From the NCBI GenBank assembly GCA_963796485.1, contig CAWCLV010000001.1, positions 1,302,001 to 1,366,000 of the forward strand: a DNA stretch of 64,000 nucleotides, written 5' to 3'. This stretch comes from CAWCDJ01 sp963796485 (GTDB lineage Bacteria > Acidobacteriota > Terriglobia > Bryobacterales > Bryobacteraceae). How positions within the stretch are numbered: the first letter of the stretch is position 1; the number at the start of each line of letters is the position of its first letter. The notes under the pieces were generated by a model. The model was not told the origin of the DNA. It did not search any database and saw only the letters and a list, made by a program, of their open reading frames with translations. This document shows positions 51,629-60,471 of the stretch, in pieces. The translations under genes were made by a program, and so were the position numbers.

Positions 51629-53446
51629 CTACCGCAGACTCTGGCCGTCGCCGGCAAGAAACAACTTCAGTGCCTCCGCTTCCTCGCGTCGAACCGTATC
51701 GAAAACCTCGGTATACCCGGGGAGCGTGGAAAGCGGCAGAAGCCACGGATCGCGCCGCAGCGCGACAGAGCAGAGGAAGCCATCGGTGACGAGTTCGCGA
51801 ATGACGCTCAATGCCTCCGTATGCGCTCCGGCCCGTGCCAAGTGCCGTGAAAGGTAGAACTTGACCTCCGGATCTCTTGCCGGTTCGGCGAGAGCCTCCC
51901 GCACGAGAGTGAGGCAGCGCGGCGCGTTTCCGTCGAGAAGCGCTCCGAGCGAAACCATCAGGGCCCGCATCCAGCCGGCGCGAACCCCTGATAGATGGCG
52001 GCCGGCCAGCAGCGCGGCGGCCTCAGCTTCACTGCCGGTCAGGGCCAGAATGGCGGCGTCGAGGTAATAGCCGGTACCGGTCTTGTACGATCGAAGCGCG
52101 CACTCGTAGTCGCCAATCAGGAAATAGGTATGGGCAACGCTGGTCTCGGCCCGCGAGTCCAACGCCCTGGCACGGTGGTGCGCCGCCACGGACTGCTCCG
52201 TAAGCCCGCAGAATCGACACGATTGGACGAGTCCCGCGAAAAGGTCGGGATCGTTCGGGAGGTGCTTCGCACGCGCCAGAAGGCGGACCATGGAAGCCCG
52301 GGCGTGGCCCAGGTCGGCTTCGACCTGAGTGAACAAATTGTGCGCGATGGAAAGGTCGGGGTTAAGGGCAAACGCATGGCGGAATGCCCACTGTGCGAGT
52401 TCCAGGTTCTGCGGCCCTTCCTCTCCGAACTTCTGCAGGAAGCGGTAACATCTGCCCAGCCGAGCCCATGCAGGAGCATAGTTCGGATCCTCCCGCACAC
52501 ATTCGAGGTAGAGATCGCGGACCACGAACAGGTTTTCGATGGTTCGGTCGCGCAGCAGATGATTGGCACGGAGATAGAACTCGTACGCCCTCGCGGACGC
52601 CGGCACATCATGGCGAAGGGTCTGCCTTTCCCGTTCCGTCAGGGGCAGTGTCAGGGCTTCGACGATCTTGTGAACGAGACTGTCCTGAATTTCGAAGATG
52701 TTTTCCAGCGTGGTCTGGAAATCATAAGAGGCAAGCACGGCGCCGGTCTCCGCCTGCACGAGTTCCGCGGTGACCCGGAGTTGGCCGCCGTCGCAGAGGA
52801 TCGTCCCGGCAAGCAGCAGGTCCACGTCGGCTTCCCTGGCAATGCAGCGCGGATCCGGCTGGTCCTGCGCGAGGCGTGCCGCAAGTAGACTGGAGCGCAC
52901 CGTGACCGAACGCAGTCCGGCCAGAGATGCCGAAATCGCTTCCGGGAGGCTGCGGCCGATGAACTCGATCCGTTCATCCGCATGGACGAGCCGGAATGGG
53001 AGCGCGATGAAGCGCACGGCATTCGGCGGCGTTTCCCCGGCGAATTTCACGGTTGAACGTTCCGGCGTATGGGATTCCCCAATCCTGGTTACCGGAGCGA
53101 TAAAGCGGTACCCGAGTTTGGGGGCCGTCTGAATGTACGCGGCCGTCTTTCCGAGCGTCTTGCGAAGGAGGGAGATGTTGTTGGCGAGGTTTACTTCTTC
53201 GACAAAGCTATCCGGCCACAGCAATTTCATGAAGTCGCTCTTGAGTATTAAGTGGCCGGGGTTGCGCACCAGCAGGAGCAGCGTTTCAAATGCTTTGGGA
53301 GGAAGGGGTAAAACCTGTTCGCCGCGGCGGAGCACGCGCTCTTTCGGAACCAGCCGGAACGGGCCGAAGCTATAGGCCAGTGCCGCCGGATCGGTTGCCT
53401 GACCGCCCGGTGTGATCGACGCCGCAACAGGACCTTTCGAAGCCAT
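51629..53446 (-). CDS. OmpR-type winged-helix regulator fused to an ATPase-free TPR/adenylate-cyclase-like sensor region
   Basis: 605 residues from the ATG at 53446 (an earlier in-frame start at 53542 would cover the 11-bp repeat operator). The N-terminus is a Trans_reg_C domain ('YSFGPFRLVPKERVLRRGEQ', 'FETLLLLVRNPGHLILKSD', 'LANNISLLRKTLG', 'GYRFIAPV', about 25-120). A TolB-like/CadC-type segment follows (about 130-280), then TPR-like helix pairs to the end. No membrane helix is evident. This CadC-like layout is common in Acidobacteria; ligand and targets unknown. Three 11-bp repeats just upstream suggest autoregulation. Confidence 0.85.
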   Translation of the reverse strand: MASKGPVAASITPGGQATDPAALAYSFGPFRLVPKERVLRRGEQVLPLPPKAFETLLLLVRNPGHLILKSDFMKLLWPDSFVEEVNLANNISLLRKTLGKTAAYIQTAPKLGYRFIAPVTRIGESHTPERSTVKFAGETPPNAVRFIALPFRLVHADERIEFIGRSLPEAISASLAGLRSVTVRSSLLAARLAQDQPDPRCIAREADVDLLLAGTILCDGGQLRVTAELVQAETGAVLASYDFQTTLENIFEIQDSLVHKIVEALTLPLTERERQTLRHDVPASARAYEFYLRANHLLRDRTIENLFVVRDLYLECVREDPNYAPAWARLGRCYRFLQKFGEEGPQNLELAQWAFRHAFALNPDLSIAHNLFTQVEADLGHARASMVRLLARAKHLPNDPDLFAGLVQSCRFCGLTEQSVAAHHRARALDSRAETSVAHTYFLIGDYECALRSYKTGTGYYLDAAILALTGSEAEAAALLAGRHLSGVRAGWMRALMVSLGALLDGNAPRCLTLVREALAEPARDPEVKFYLSRHLARAGAHTEALSVIRELVTDGFLCSVALRRDPWLLPLSTLPGYTEVFDTVRREEAEALKLFLAGDGQSLR

Positions 53447-53457
53447 ACCGGCTGAGA

Positions 53458-53490
53458 ATTCCGTGAAATTTCCCTGAACTTTCCCTGAGA
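53458..53490. promoter_or_regulatory. Three 11-bp direct repeats, candidate operator of the winged-helix regulator
   Basis: ATTCCGTGAAA / TTTCCCTGAAC / TTTCCCTGAGA are three consecutive units with 11-bp period, 12 to 45 bp upstream of the regulator start and about 107 bp upstream of the divergent gene. OmpR/PhoB-type winged helices bind such head-to-tail repeats. Confidence 0.55.
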
Positions 53491-53596
53491 CTCGCCGGGC
53501 GGACGCGGGCGAAACTGTCTCCGTGGCGGCATCCGGAGGCAATTCAGGATAAATCCGGACCAGTCGCAGACAAATTCTAGCGCAAAGGAGCGTTCA

Positions 53597-54094
53597 ATGA
53601 AACCATCGTTAGTTCTCTGCCTGATGGTGGGGGCGGCAGCGGCCGTCTCCGCTCAGACGTCGGGACAGAACTGTGTTCCCGTGGGCGGCGTATTGTTCAC
53701 CAATGTGGCGTCCATCGAGAACCGTATCAACTTCGGAGCCGTTTTCGGAGACCTGGGGGGCAGCGTCGCTGCCGCCATTATCGCCGGACCCGAAACGATC
53801 GGCTTTCCGGCCCAGGGCAGGCAGCAAATCCGCTTCACCGTGCAGCATTACTGGGTAACCGCAAACGGCGACATCCTCCTGTTCAACCCGGCCGTGGCCA
53901 CCGCGGATACAACCAGCAAGGAGAACGTCGTCTCGATCGTTTACGACAACTACGTCGCTACGATCAGCGGCGGAACAGGCCGGTTTGCGAATGCCACGGG
54001 GACCATCAAGTTCCTGGGAGCCGTGGATTTCAACCTGGGTCACCTGGTCCTTCGGTATGCCGGCCAGGTCTGTCAGGGCGGTTCCAATCCGTAA
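53597..54094 (+). CDS. Secreted small protein, allene-oxide-cyclase/dirigent-like barrel
   Basis: 165 residues with a signal peptide (MKPSLVLCLMVGAAAAVSAQ). The segment 'ATISGGTGRFANATGTIKFL' followed by 'GAVDFNLGHLVLRYAGQVC' has the pattern of small eight-stranded barrels such as the allene-oxide-cyclase/dirigent superfamily ('GTGxFxxATG'). Two cysteines (in QNCVPVG and GQVCQGG) could form a disulfide. Function unknown. It is transcribed away from the winged-helix regulator and lies 24 bp before the next secreted protein, so regulation by that protein is plausible. Confidence 0.7.
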   Translation: MKPSLVLCLMVGAAAAVSAQTSGQNCVPVGGVLFTNVASIENRINFGAVFGDLGGSVAAAIIAGPETIGFPAQGRQQIRFTVQHYWVTANGDILLFNPAVATADTTSKENVVSIVYDNYVATISGGTGRFANATGTIKFLGAVDFNLGHLVLRYAGQVCQGGSNP

Positions 54095-54118
54095 CGGCAA
54101 AGGGGGATGGATGCGGTT

Positions 54119-54652
54119 ATGAGATGTCTTCGACTTTTCGGGGCGGCTGCGCTGGTCGCAGCCGTCATTCCAGCCTCGCTGGCCGCGTCTCCGGGATCCC
54201 TGCCTCGAGTTCTCCCGGACGCGTGCTCCCTCCTCTTTCGGGAAGAGATCCGGCAGACTACCGGTCTTGCGGTTGCGGCCGGAGTGGTATCGGTGCGGAG
54301 CCGGATGGTCGCCACCTGTTCATTTGACGGGGAGAGCGGAGCGCGGATCATCGTCACCGCGCGCCGCATCCCGGAGTGGGATCCCTGGGCATCGGAGCAG
54401 ATCGCCAGAATGGAACGCGGCGTGGATTTGGGGACCTACCGCGAGGTAGGAGGTGTCGCGGGTCGCGCCTTCCTGTACCTCATCGGGAGGAATGCCGTTC
54501 TTTGCACTTTCGACCGGAACTACTACGTGCAAGTCTCAATCTTGCGGGCGGGTGACGAAAGAACTGCGGCGGCGGTTCTGATGACATTGACGAGGATCGC
54601 CTGGGGGCGGCTCCGCAGTCCAGAGCAGGGCGGTAGAATCTCTGGTCAGTGA
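54119..54652 (+). CDS. Secreted protein of unknown function
   Basis: 177 residues from the ATG at 54119 (an in-frame ATG at 54107 is possible). The signal peptide is MRCLRLFGAAALVAAVIPASLAA. The mature part has two cysteines (DACSLL, ATCSFD), a third at 'VLCTFD', and reads like the DUF3558-type lipoprotein-like domains ('CSLLFREEIRQTTGLAV.....CSF'), a resemblance only. Its TGA overlaps the GTG of the following membrane-protein gene. Confidence 0.6.
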   Translation: MRCLRLFGAAALVAAVIPASLAASPGSLPRVLPDACSLLFREEIRQTTGLAVAAGVVSVRSRMVATCSFDGESGARIIVTARRIPEWDPWASEQIARMERGVDLGTYREVGGVAGRAFLYLIGRNAVLCTFDRNYYVQVSILRAGDERTAAAVLMTLTRIAWGRLRSPEQGGRISGQ

Positions 54653-56181
54653 CAAGATTCCGCGCGCTGGTGCTGCTATGGCTGTGCTTTGTGATCCGGG
54701 GCGTCTATTATTCCTCCGCGATGCCGCTATGGGAGGGCTACGACGAGTACTCGCATTACGCATATATCGAGTACCTGGTTCATAGCGGCCGGATTCCGGT
54801 GCCGGGGGCGGCCCGGGACTCCTACGAGGTGGAATCGTCGCTGCGGGCTTATCCGCTGCCCTGGACGCAGGAGCGACTGCGGCCGGGAGCGATCACCTAC
54901 GACGGGTGGTGGGCGCTCAGCCCGGCGGACCGGGCGCGGCGCCTGGCATCCATCGTGCCGTCGCATGCGCAGGATCCGGCGGGAGGCGCCATTTATGAAG
55001 CGCAGCAGCCGCCTCTATATTACTGGGGCGTGGCGCCGGTGCTTGCCGCGGCGGAGCGCTTCGGGCTGAGCCTGGCGTCGCGGGTGTTCGCGCTGCGATG
55101 CGCCTCGGTGTTGCTGTGCTCGCTGGCGCTGCCGCTGGGGTGGGCGATGGCCCGGCGCGTTCTGGGGACGAATGCCGCGGCGCTGGGCGTGGTGGCGGTA
55201 GCGGTCTGCATGCCGGAGTTCCTGATCGACATCGCGCGCGTGGGCAATGAGAGCATGGCGGTCGTCGCGGGGACGGCTCTGGTGTATGGGTGCGTGCTGA
55301 TCGCGTGCGGCAGGCGCGATTGGCCCGTCATCGCCGGGACCGGCCTGGCGCTCGGGGCCTGCCTGCTGACGAAAGTATACTTCCTCTCCGCCATCCCGGC
55401 GGTTCTCCTGATCTTTCTGCTGGCGCGATCCTGGCGGTTTGCGGCGGTTTTGGGAATCGCGGCGGCGATGTCGGCGTGGTGGTACCGGTTTATCTACCTG
55501 GCGACCGGCGATCCCACCGGCATGCAACAGAGCGTGGCCCTGCGCCAGGTGACGCTCGGGACGAAGCTCTACACGGCGTTCCACATGAACTGGCTGCGGG
55601 GGATCGATGTCGCCCTCTTCTCGCACTTGTGGTTCGGCGGGTGGAGCTTTCTTCAGTTGCGGAGCTGGATCTATCACGCTTTTTATGCGGTTTTCCTGGT
55701 AGCGCTGGTTGGGCTGGCGTTGGCGGCGGTGCGCGGGAAGTGGCGCGCACTCGCGGCCCCGGGGCTGATCGAAGCGTTCTTCTGTGCCGGGATGGCGTAC
55801 CACGTGGTGCTGGGACAGATCGGCTACGGGGTCCCCATGACCAGCGGCTGGTATTTTTACTGCCTGGTATTTGCGGAACTGGTGCTGCTCGCGGCCGGTT
55901 TGAACGAACTCGTCCCCTGGCGGATCGCGGGCGGCGTGCTGGCGGCGCTGTTCGCGCTGATGGACGTATACGGGCTCGGCTTCGTGCAGATTCCTTATTA
56001 CACGGGCCTCACGTCGCACCTGGCAAACGGCCGCCTTCCCGGGCTGCTGCTCTCGCAGGTCCCCGAGGTCGTGTCGCGTGCGGGAGCGGGATGGGCGTTG
56101 TACCTGGGGGCGACCGTTTGGGCGGCCGCGGCGGCATTTCCACGCCCAACCGAAGCGGGCCGCGCCGCGTCTGTAGAATGA
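54649..56181 (+). CDS. Multi-pass membrane protein, GT-C/GT39-like glycosyltransferase
   Basis: 510 residues from a GTG that overlaps the preceding TGA (GTGA). About 11 hydrophobic helices. The first large periplasmic loop begins with 'PLWEGYDEYSHYAYIEYLVH', which has the acidic-aromatic (DE-x-x-H-Y) motif of GT-C enzymes such as ArnT/DUF2142-like proteins. 'AQQPPLYYW' in the second loop is also typical ('PP..Y'). It should transfer a sugar from a polyprenyl-phosphate donor outside the membrane. Its last codon overlaps the possible upstream ATG of the MacB-like gene. Confidence 0.72.
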   Translation: MTRFRALVLLWLCFVIRGVYYSSAMPLWEGYDEYSHYAYIEYLVHSGRIPVPGAARDSYEVESSLRAYPLPWTQERLRPGAITYDGWWALSPADRARRLASIVPSHAQDPAGGAIYEAQQPPLYYWGVAPVLAAAERFGLSLASRVFALRCASVLLCSLALPLGWAMARRVLGTNAAALGVVAVAVCMPEFLIDIARVGNESMAVVAGTALVYGCVLIACGRRDWPVIAGTGLALGACLLTKVYFLSAIPAVLLIFLLARSWRFAAVLGIAAAMSAWWYRFIYLATGDPTGMQQSVALRQVTLGTKLYTAFHMNWLRGIDVALFSHLWFGGWSFLQLRSWIYHAFYAVFLVALVGLALAAVRGKWRALAAPGLIEAFFCAGMAYHVVLGQIGYGVPMTSGWYFYCLVFAELVLLAAGLNELVPWRIAGGVLAALFALMDVYGLGFVQIPYYTGLTSHLANGRLPGLLLSQVPEVVSRAGAGWALYLGATVWAAAAAFPRPTEAGRAASVE

Positions 56182-56195
56182 ACAGGAGCACTGCG

Positions 56196-58631
56196 ATGTT
56201 TGGCTGGCTGGAACAGTTTGGCCGGGATCTTCGATTCGGTCTCCGAAACCTGGCGGGCGCGCCCGGGTTTGCGGCCCTGGCGATCGGGTCCCTCGCGCTG
56301 GGCATCGGCGGCAGCACCGCGATGTATAGCGTGGTCCACGCTGTAATCATCGATCCGTTTCCCTATAAAGACCCGGGCCGGCTGATGAGCGTCAACATGA
56401 TCGGGCGGGGAGAGCGGTGGGGCAACGGAAGCCAGTATACGATCGACCGTTTTCTGGACATATCCGAGCGCAACACGGTGTTTTCGGGCGTGATCGCTTC
56501 CACATGGTCGGACATAACGTGGACGGGCGAGGGCGACCCGCAGCGGCTGCGCGGCAACCACTGCACCGCGAATACCTTCGATGTGATGGGCGTGGCCCCG
56601 CTGATCGGCCGCTCGACCATGCCGTCCGACTCGGCTCCCGGCGCGGAGCCGGTGACGCTGCTTGGATTCAAGTTCTGGCAGCGGCAGTTCGGCGGAGATC
56701 CGGGCGTCCTCGGGCGAAAGCTGCGGCTCAACGATAAAGTGCGGACCGTCATCGGCGTGATGCCGCCCCGCTTCATGTGGCGCGGCGCGGACGTGTACCT
56801 GCCCGACGTTTTTCATCGCGGAGAAACCGTGGAGGGCGAGCGCGATGTGAACCTCATGGCCCGGCTCAAACCAGGGATCACGCGGGCACAGGCCACGGCG
56901 GAACTCGCACCGCTGTTCCAGAATTTGCAGCACCAGCATCCGGACGATTTCCCGAAGAGCTGGCGGCTCGAGCTGCGCGACTTCGGCGAGACCTTCCCCA
57001 GCGGCATTCAGGACGCGCTGTGGATCCTGTTCGGCGCGGTCGGGCTGCTGCTGTTGATTGCCTGCGTGAACGTCTCGAACCTGCTGCTGTCGCGGGCGTC
57101 GTACCGGAGGCGGGAGATCGCCATTCGCGGCGCATTGGGTGCCGGACGCTTGCGCCTGATACGGCAGTTGCTCGCGGAGAGCCTGCTGCTCTCGGTATTC
57201 GGCGGAGCGGCCGGCGTGGTTCTGGCGGTGGCGGGCCTGCGAGGCATCATCGCCATGGTGCCGCCGAACACCATCCCGGACGAAGCGCAGATCTCGCTGA
57301 ACCTGCCCGTCCTGCTCTTCTCGCTGGCGGTGTCGGTCGGCGCGGCGCTGCTGTTCGGACTGGCGCCGGCCTTGAACCTCGCCGGCGGCGAAATCCTGGC
57401 GCCGTTGAAAGAGGCGGGGCGGGGGAACGCGGGAAGCCTCCGCCAGCGGATGCTTCGCGGTTTTCTGGTGGTCGGCGAAGTGGCGCTCTCCCTGATGCTG
57501 CTGGTGGGCGCGAGCCTCATGATCCGCACCCTGATCTCGATCCAGGGGGCGAACCTGGCCTTCCATCCGGAACGGATTCTCACGCTGCGGATACCGTTCT
57601 CCGAGCAGCGCTATCCCGATGCCGACCGGCGCAACGCCTTTCTGCGGGAAGAACTGGGGCGCATGAAAAACATCCCGGGAGTGCAGGCGGTGGGGATCAA
57701 CGCCGGAATGCCGCCTGTTTACAACTGGCAGATGCCGGTCACGCTGCCGGGGAAGACGGAGCCGGAACCGCAACTCGTGATCTTCCACCAGATTAACGCC
57801 GATTACCTCCAGGTGATGGGAACGCCGCTGGTTCGGGGACGGTTTTTGACCGAACAGGAAGTGAACGGCCGCATTCACAGTGTGGCGGTGAACCAGGCTT
57901 TCGTGAGGCGTTACTTCGGCGGCGGCGATGCCATCGGCCGCATCGTCAGGGTGCCGCGCTTGAAAACGCCGCCGGTGAATCTCTCCGACGACGGCTTTCA
58001 GATTGTGGGCGTCGTTGGCGACACCATCAACCGCGTGAGCACCCGCGAGATCATTCCCGAAATGTACGTTCCCTATACCCTCACCGCTGTCTCGGACCGC
58101 ATCTTCGTGCTGGGGCCGGAGCATCCGGAATCGCTCGCGCGCTCCCTGAAGGCGCAGGTCTATGCGGTGGACCCGGTGCAACCCGTCATGGACATGATGC
58201 CGATGGAACAGGTGCTGGCCGAAAACGCGTACGCCCGGCCGCGATTCAACCTCCTGCTGTTCGGCGTCTTCGCGGCGTTCGGGCTGGTGCTGGCGCTGTG
58301 CGGAATCTATGGCGTCACCTCGCAGACCGTGGCTCAGCAGACCCGTGAGATCGGGATCCGGATCGCGCTCGGGGCCAGCTACGGGCAAGTGATCGGAATG
58401 GTGCTGACGATGGGGGTCCGGCTGCTCGCGATTGGCGTGGCTGTAGGACTCGTGGCCAGCATCGCCTCGGTGAAGGTGCTCAAGGGGCTGGTGGCGAACG
58501 TGTCCACATTCGACCCGTATTCGTTCGCCGCGGTCACGCTTCTGCTGCTGGCGGCGGGCCTCTTCGCGGCCTTCTGGCCGGCGCGGCGCGCGGCGCGGGT
58601 GGACCCGGTCACCGCCCTAAGGCAGGAGTGA
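56196..58631 (+). CDS. MacB-like ABC transporter permease (acidobacterial duplicated type)
   Basis: 811 residues from the ATG at 56196, which has AGGAG 7 bases upstream; an earlier in-frame ATG at 56178 overlaps the previous stop. Two FtsX/MacB repeats: N-terminal 'FGLRNLAGAPGFAALAIGSL', MacB periplasmic domain (about 50-280), FtsX helices ('LFGAVGLLLLIACVNVSNLL', 'RRREIAIRGALGAGRLRLI'), a second periplasmic domain and a second FtsX unit ('QQTREIGIRIALGASYGQVI'), ending with 'ARRAARVDPVTALRQE'. No ATPase gene is adjacent. Likely moves lipoproteins, toxins or envelope material. Confidence 0.9.
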   Translation: MFGWLEQFGRDLRFGLRNLAGAPGFAALAIGSLALGIGGSTAMYSVVHAVIIDPFPYKDPGRLMSVNMIGRGERWGNGSQYTIDRFLDISERNTVFSGVIASTWSDITWTGEGDPQRLRGNHCTANTFDVMGVAPLIGRSTMPSDSAPGAEPVTLLGFKFWQRQFGGDPGVLGRKLRLNDKVRTVIGVMPPRFMWRGADVYLPDVFHRGETVEGERDVNLMARLKPGITRAQATAELAPLFQNLQHQHPDDFPKSWRLELRDFGETFPSGIQDALWILFGAVGLLLLIACVNVSNLLLSRASYRRREIAIRGALGAGRLRLIRQLLAESLLLSVFGGAAGVVLAVAGLRGIIAMVPPNTIPDEAQISLNLPVLLFSLAVSVGAALLFGLAPALNLAGGEILAPLKEAGRGNAGSLRQRMLRGFLVVGEVALSLMLLVGASLMIRTLISIQGANLAFHPERILTLRIPFSEQRYPDADRRNAFLREELGRMKNIPGVQAVGINAGMPPVYNWQMPVTLPGKTEPEPQLVIFHQINADYLQVMGTPLVRGRFLTEQEVNGRIHSVAVNQAFVRRYFGGGDAIGRIVRVPRLKTPPVNLSDDGFQIVGVVGDTINRVSTREIIPEMYVPYTLTAVSDRIFVLGPEHPESLARSLKAQVYAVDPVQPVMDMMPMEQVLAENAYARPRFNLLLFGVFAAFGLVLALCGIYGVTSQTVAQQTREIGIRIALGASYGQVIGMVLTMGVRLLAIGVAVGLVASIASVKVLKGLVANVSTFDPYSFAAVTLLLLAAGLFAAFWPARRAARVDPVTALRQE

Positions 58632-59164
58632 TCTGATAATGTGGCAGCATGGTGCGTCCTGAAAGACGCGTTGTTCTAGCAGGTGGAAGTCCTGTCCGGG
58701 TAAGCGCCGGAGCGCCCGGTAGCAGACTCCAGCCGGGAGGAGAGATCCGACCGAGCCGAGCGGAGTGTCAAGAGCCCTTGAAACAGAGGGGAGCAAACCG
58801 GCGGGCCGCAACAATCAGTGAACGCAATAGCCTCGTCATATTTTCAGCCGAAAGGTGTTTGGGAGGGCCGAGCCGCTCATGTCACGGCGAAGGCAACAGA
58901 CAGCACGCAGGACCGGAACGAGTGCTGGACTTCCCCGGGGTCGCAGGCGGCGGCACGTCAGGACAGAGCAGCGTGGAACAGGAGAGACCCTACCTGGCAG
59001 CCTTGTCGGGCAAAGACCGGGCGTATAAGGCGGGATGGCTGAAAGCGCGCGGAGCCAGGAGGGAGTCCGAGAGGCTCGAAGTACCGAGGAAGGCGTGCAG
59101 CAAAACGCGCTGGAGGGAAGGGGCCTTGCTTTGATCATGCTGGTGCGGAGGTAAGTGCGAGGGC

Positions 59165-60446
59165 ATGCCGGAAACGGCCAAAATCCCCGTTGATAAAGTA
59201 CGACAACTCCAGCGCAAGCTATATGTGTGTGCCAAGCAGAGTAGGACGCGGCGGTTCCATGCGCTGTATGACCGGATCTACAGGAGTGACGTTCTGTGGG
59301 AAGCATGGAGGCGGGTGCGCAGCAACGGTGGCGCGGCAGGGGTGGATGCGGAGACGATCCAGGCAATCGAACAACGAGGGCCAGGAGAGTTTCTGGCGGA
59401 GCTTCAGGCGGCGCTGCGGGCAGGCCGATATCGTCCTTCCCCGGTGAAGCGGCGGTACATACCGAAAGCAGATGGGAAGCAGCGGCCATTGGGGATACCG
59501 ACGGTACGGGATCGAGTGGTGCAGATGGCGGCGAAGCTTGTGATGGAGCCGATTTTCGAGGCGGACTTCCAGCCGAGCAGTTATGGATTCCGACCGAAGA
59601 GGAGCGCGCAACAGGCCCTGGAAGGGATACGAGTAGCAGGCAACCAGGGACACAATTTCGTAGTCGATGCGGACATTCAAGGCTACTTCGACAACATCCA
59701 GAGGGAAACCCTGATGGAGTTGGTGAAGGAGCGGATCTCGGATCGAAGGGTACAGAAGTTAATCCGGCAATGGTTGGAAGCGGGAGTGATGGAGGACGGG
59801 ACGGTGAGGGAAACGCTGGCGGGAACCCCGCAGGCTGGTGGCGATGTGCCGCTCGGCATCGGCAGCGAGGGAAGCGCTTCGGCGGATCGGGCTGGTGATG
59901 AACCGGCTGGGCCTGACGCTGCATCCAGTGAAGACGCGGATGGTGGACTTGAGACGCGGAAAGCAGAGCTTCGTATTCCTGGGATGCACGATTCGCAAGA
60001 AGCGGAGTATCCAGCGAAATCCACGGTGGCACTTTGTGCAGCGGTGGCCGAGCCCGAAGGCGACGAAGAAACTTCGCGATCGCGTACGAGAGCTGACCAG
60101 CAAGCGGCAAAGCGGGAAGGAAGTGAAGCAGATCATCGCGGAACTGACACCCGTGCTTCGTGGCTGGGGGAACTATTTCCGGACGGGGAATGCCGACCGG
60201 GAGTTCAACAAAATGGACTACTTCGTCGTCAGGAGTTTGCGCCGCTGGCAGTATCGGCGGGGCGGACAGAGGCCAACGAAGCGAGCGCCATTCACCGGCG
60301 ATCAGCTATACGGAATGGGACTGCACAAGTTGATGGGCACCGTGAAATACCCGGCGCAAGCCACACCACTAAGATCATCGTTAAGCCGTGTGCGGGAAAA
60401 CCGCATGCACGGTTTGAAAGGGGAAATTAGAAACGGACCGGCATAA
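59165..60446 (+). pseudogene. Group II intron reverse transcriptase/maturase (LtrA-like) with internal deletion
   Basis: The first frame encodes RT domains 0-3 ('WRRVRSNGGAAGVD', 'YIPKADGKQRPLGIPTVRDR', 'SSYGFRPKRSAQQALEGI', 'VVDADIQGYFDNI') up to 'ETLAGTPQ' at 59833. Normally GGVISPLLANIYL and the catalytic YADD follow. Here the sequence jumps straight to codons for LVAMCRSASAAREAL in another frame (from 59835), which then runs through the maturase X domain ('LRGWGNYFRTGNADREFNKM') to the stop at 60446. About 40 residues including YADD are missing, so the protein is inactive. Confidence 0.9.
60384..60415 (+). ncRNA. Domain V of the group II intron
   Basis: AGCCGTGTGCGGGAAAACCG continues to ...CATGCACGGTTT, forming the 34-nt hairpin with the catalytic AGC triad at the 5' strand, a two-base bulge and a GAAA-type tip. 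This is the most conserved part of group II introns, and it appears intact. Confidence 0.85.
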
Positions 60447-60471
60447 GCCAGCACCGCGCTAAAATCTACCA

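Larger units (their letters stand above)
58652..60446 (+). mobile_element. Group II intron with degraded reverse transcriptase
   Basis: The 5' end GTGCGTCC (58652) matches the GUGYG start of bacterial group II introns and comes 20 bp after the MacB-like stop codon. A long structured leader (domains I-III, about 500 nt) precedes the ORF, and a domain V hairpin lies at 60384-60415. The 3' splice site could not be fixed: no clear domain VI helix and AY end is seen, so the end given is approximate (60440-60470). Insertion between two genes avoids disrupting either. Confidence 0.85.

Noticed and set aside
55290..56177. N-terminal extension in frame with the MacB-like permease
   Set aside because: It overlaps the GT-C gene in another frame, is Arg/Gly/Ala-rich and lacks a start signal; the permease begins at 56196 with a good ribosome-binding site.
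55998..58388. Long open frame opposite the MacB-like gene
   Set aside because: Same codon-position artefact of GC-rich sequence; no recognisable domain and the opposite strand carries a clear permease.
58836..60136. Long minus-strand frames across the group II intron
   Set aside because: Ser/Pro/Arg-rich and opposite to the intron RNA and RT; they have no domains and no initiation signal.
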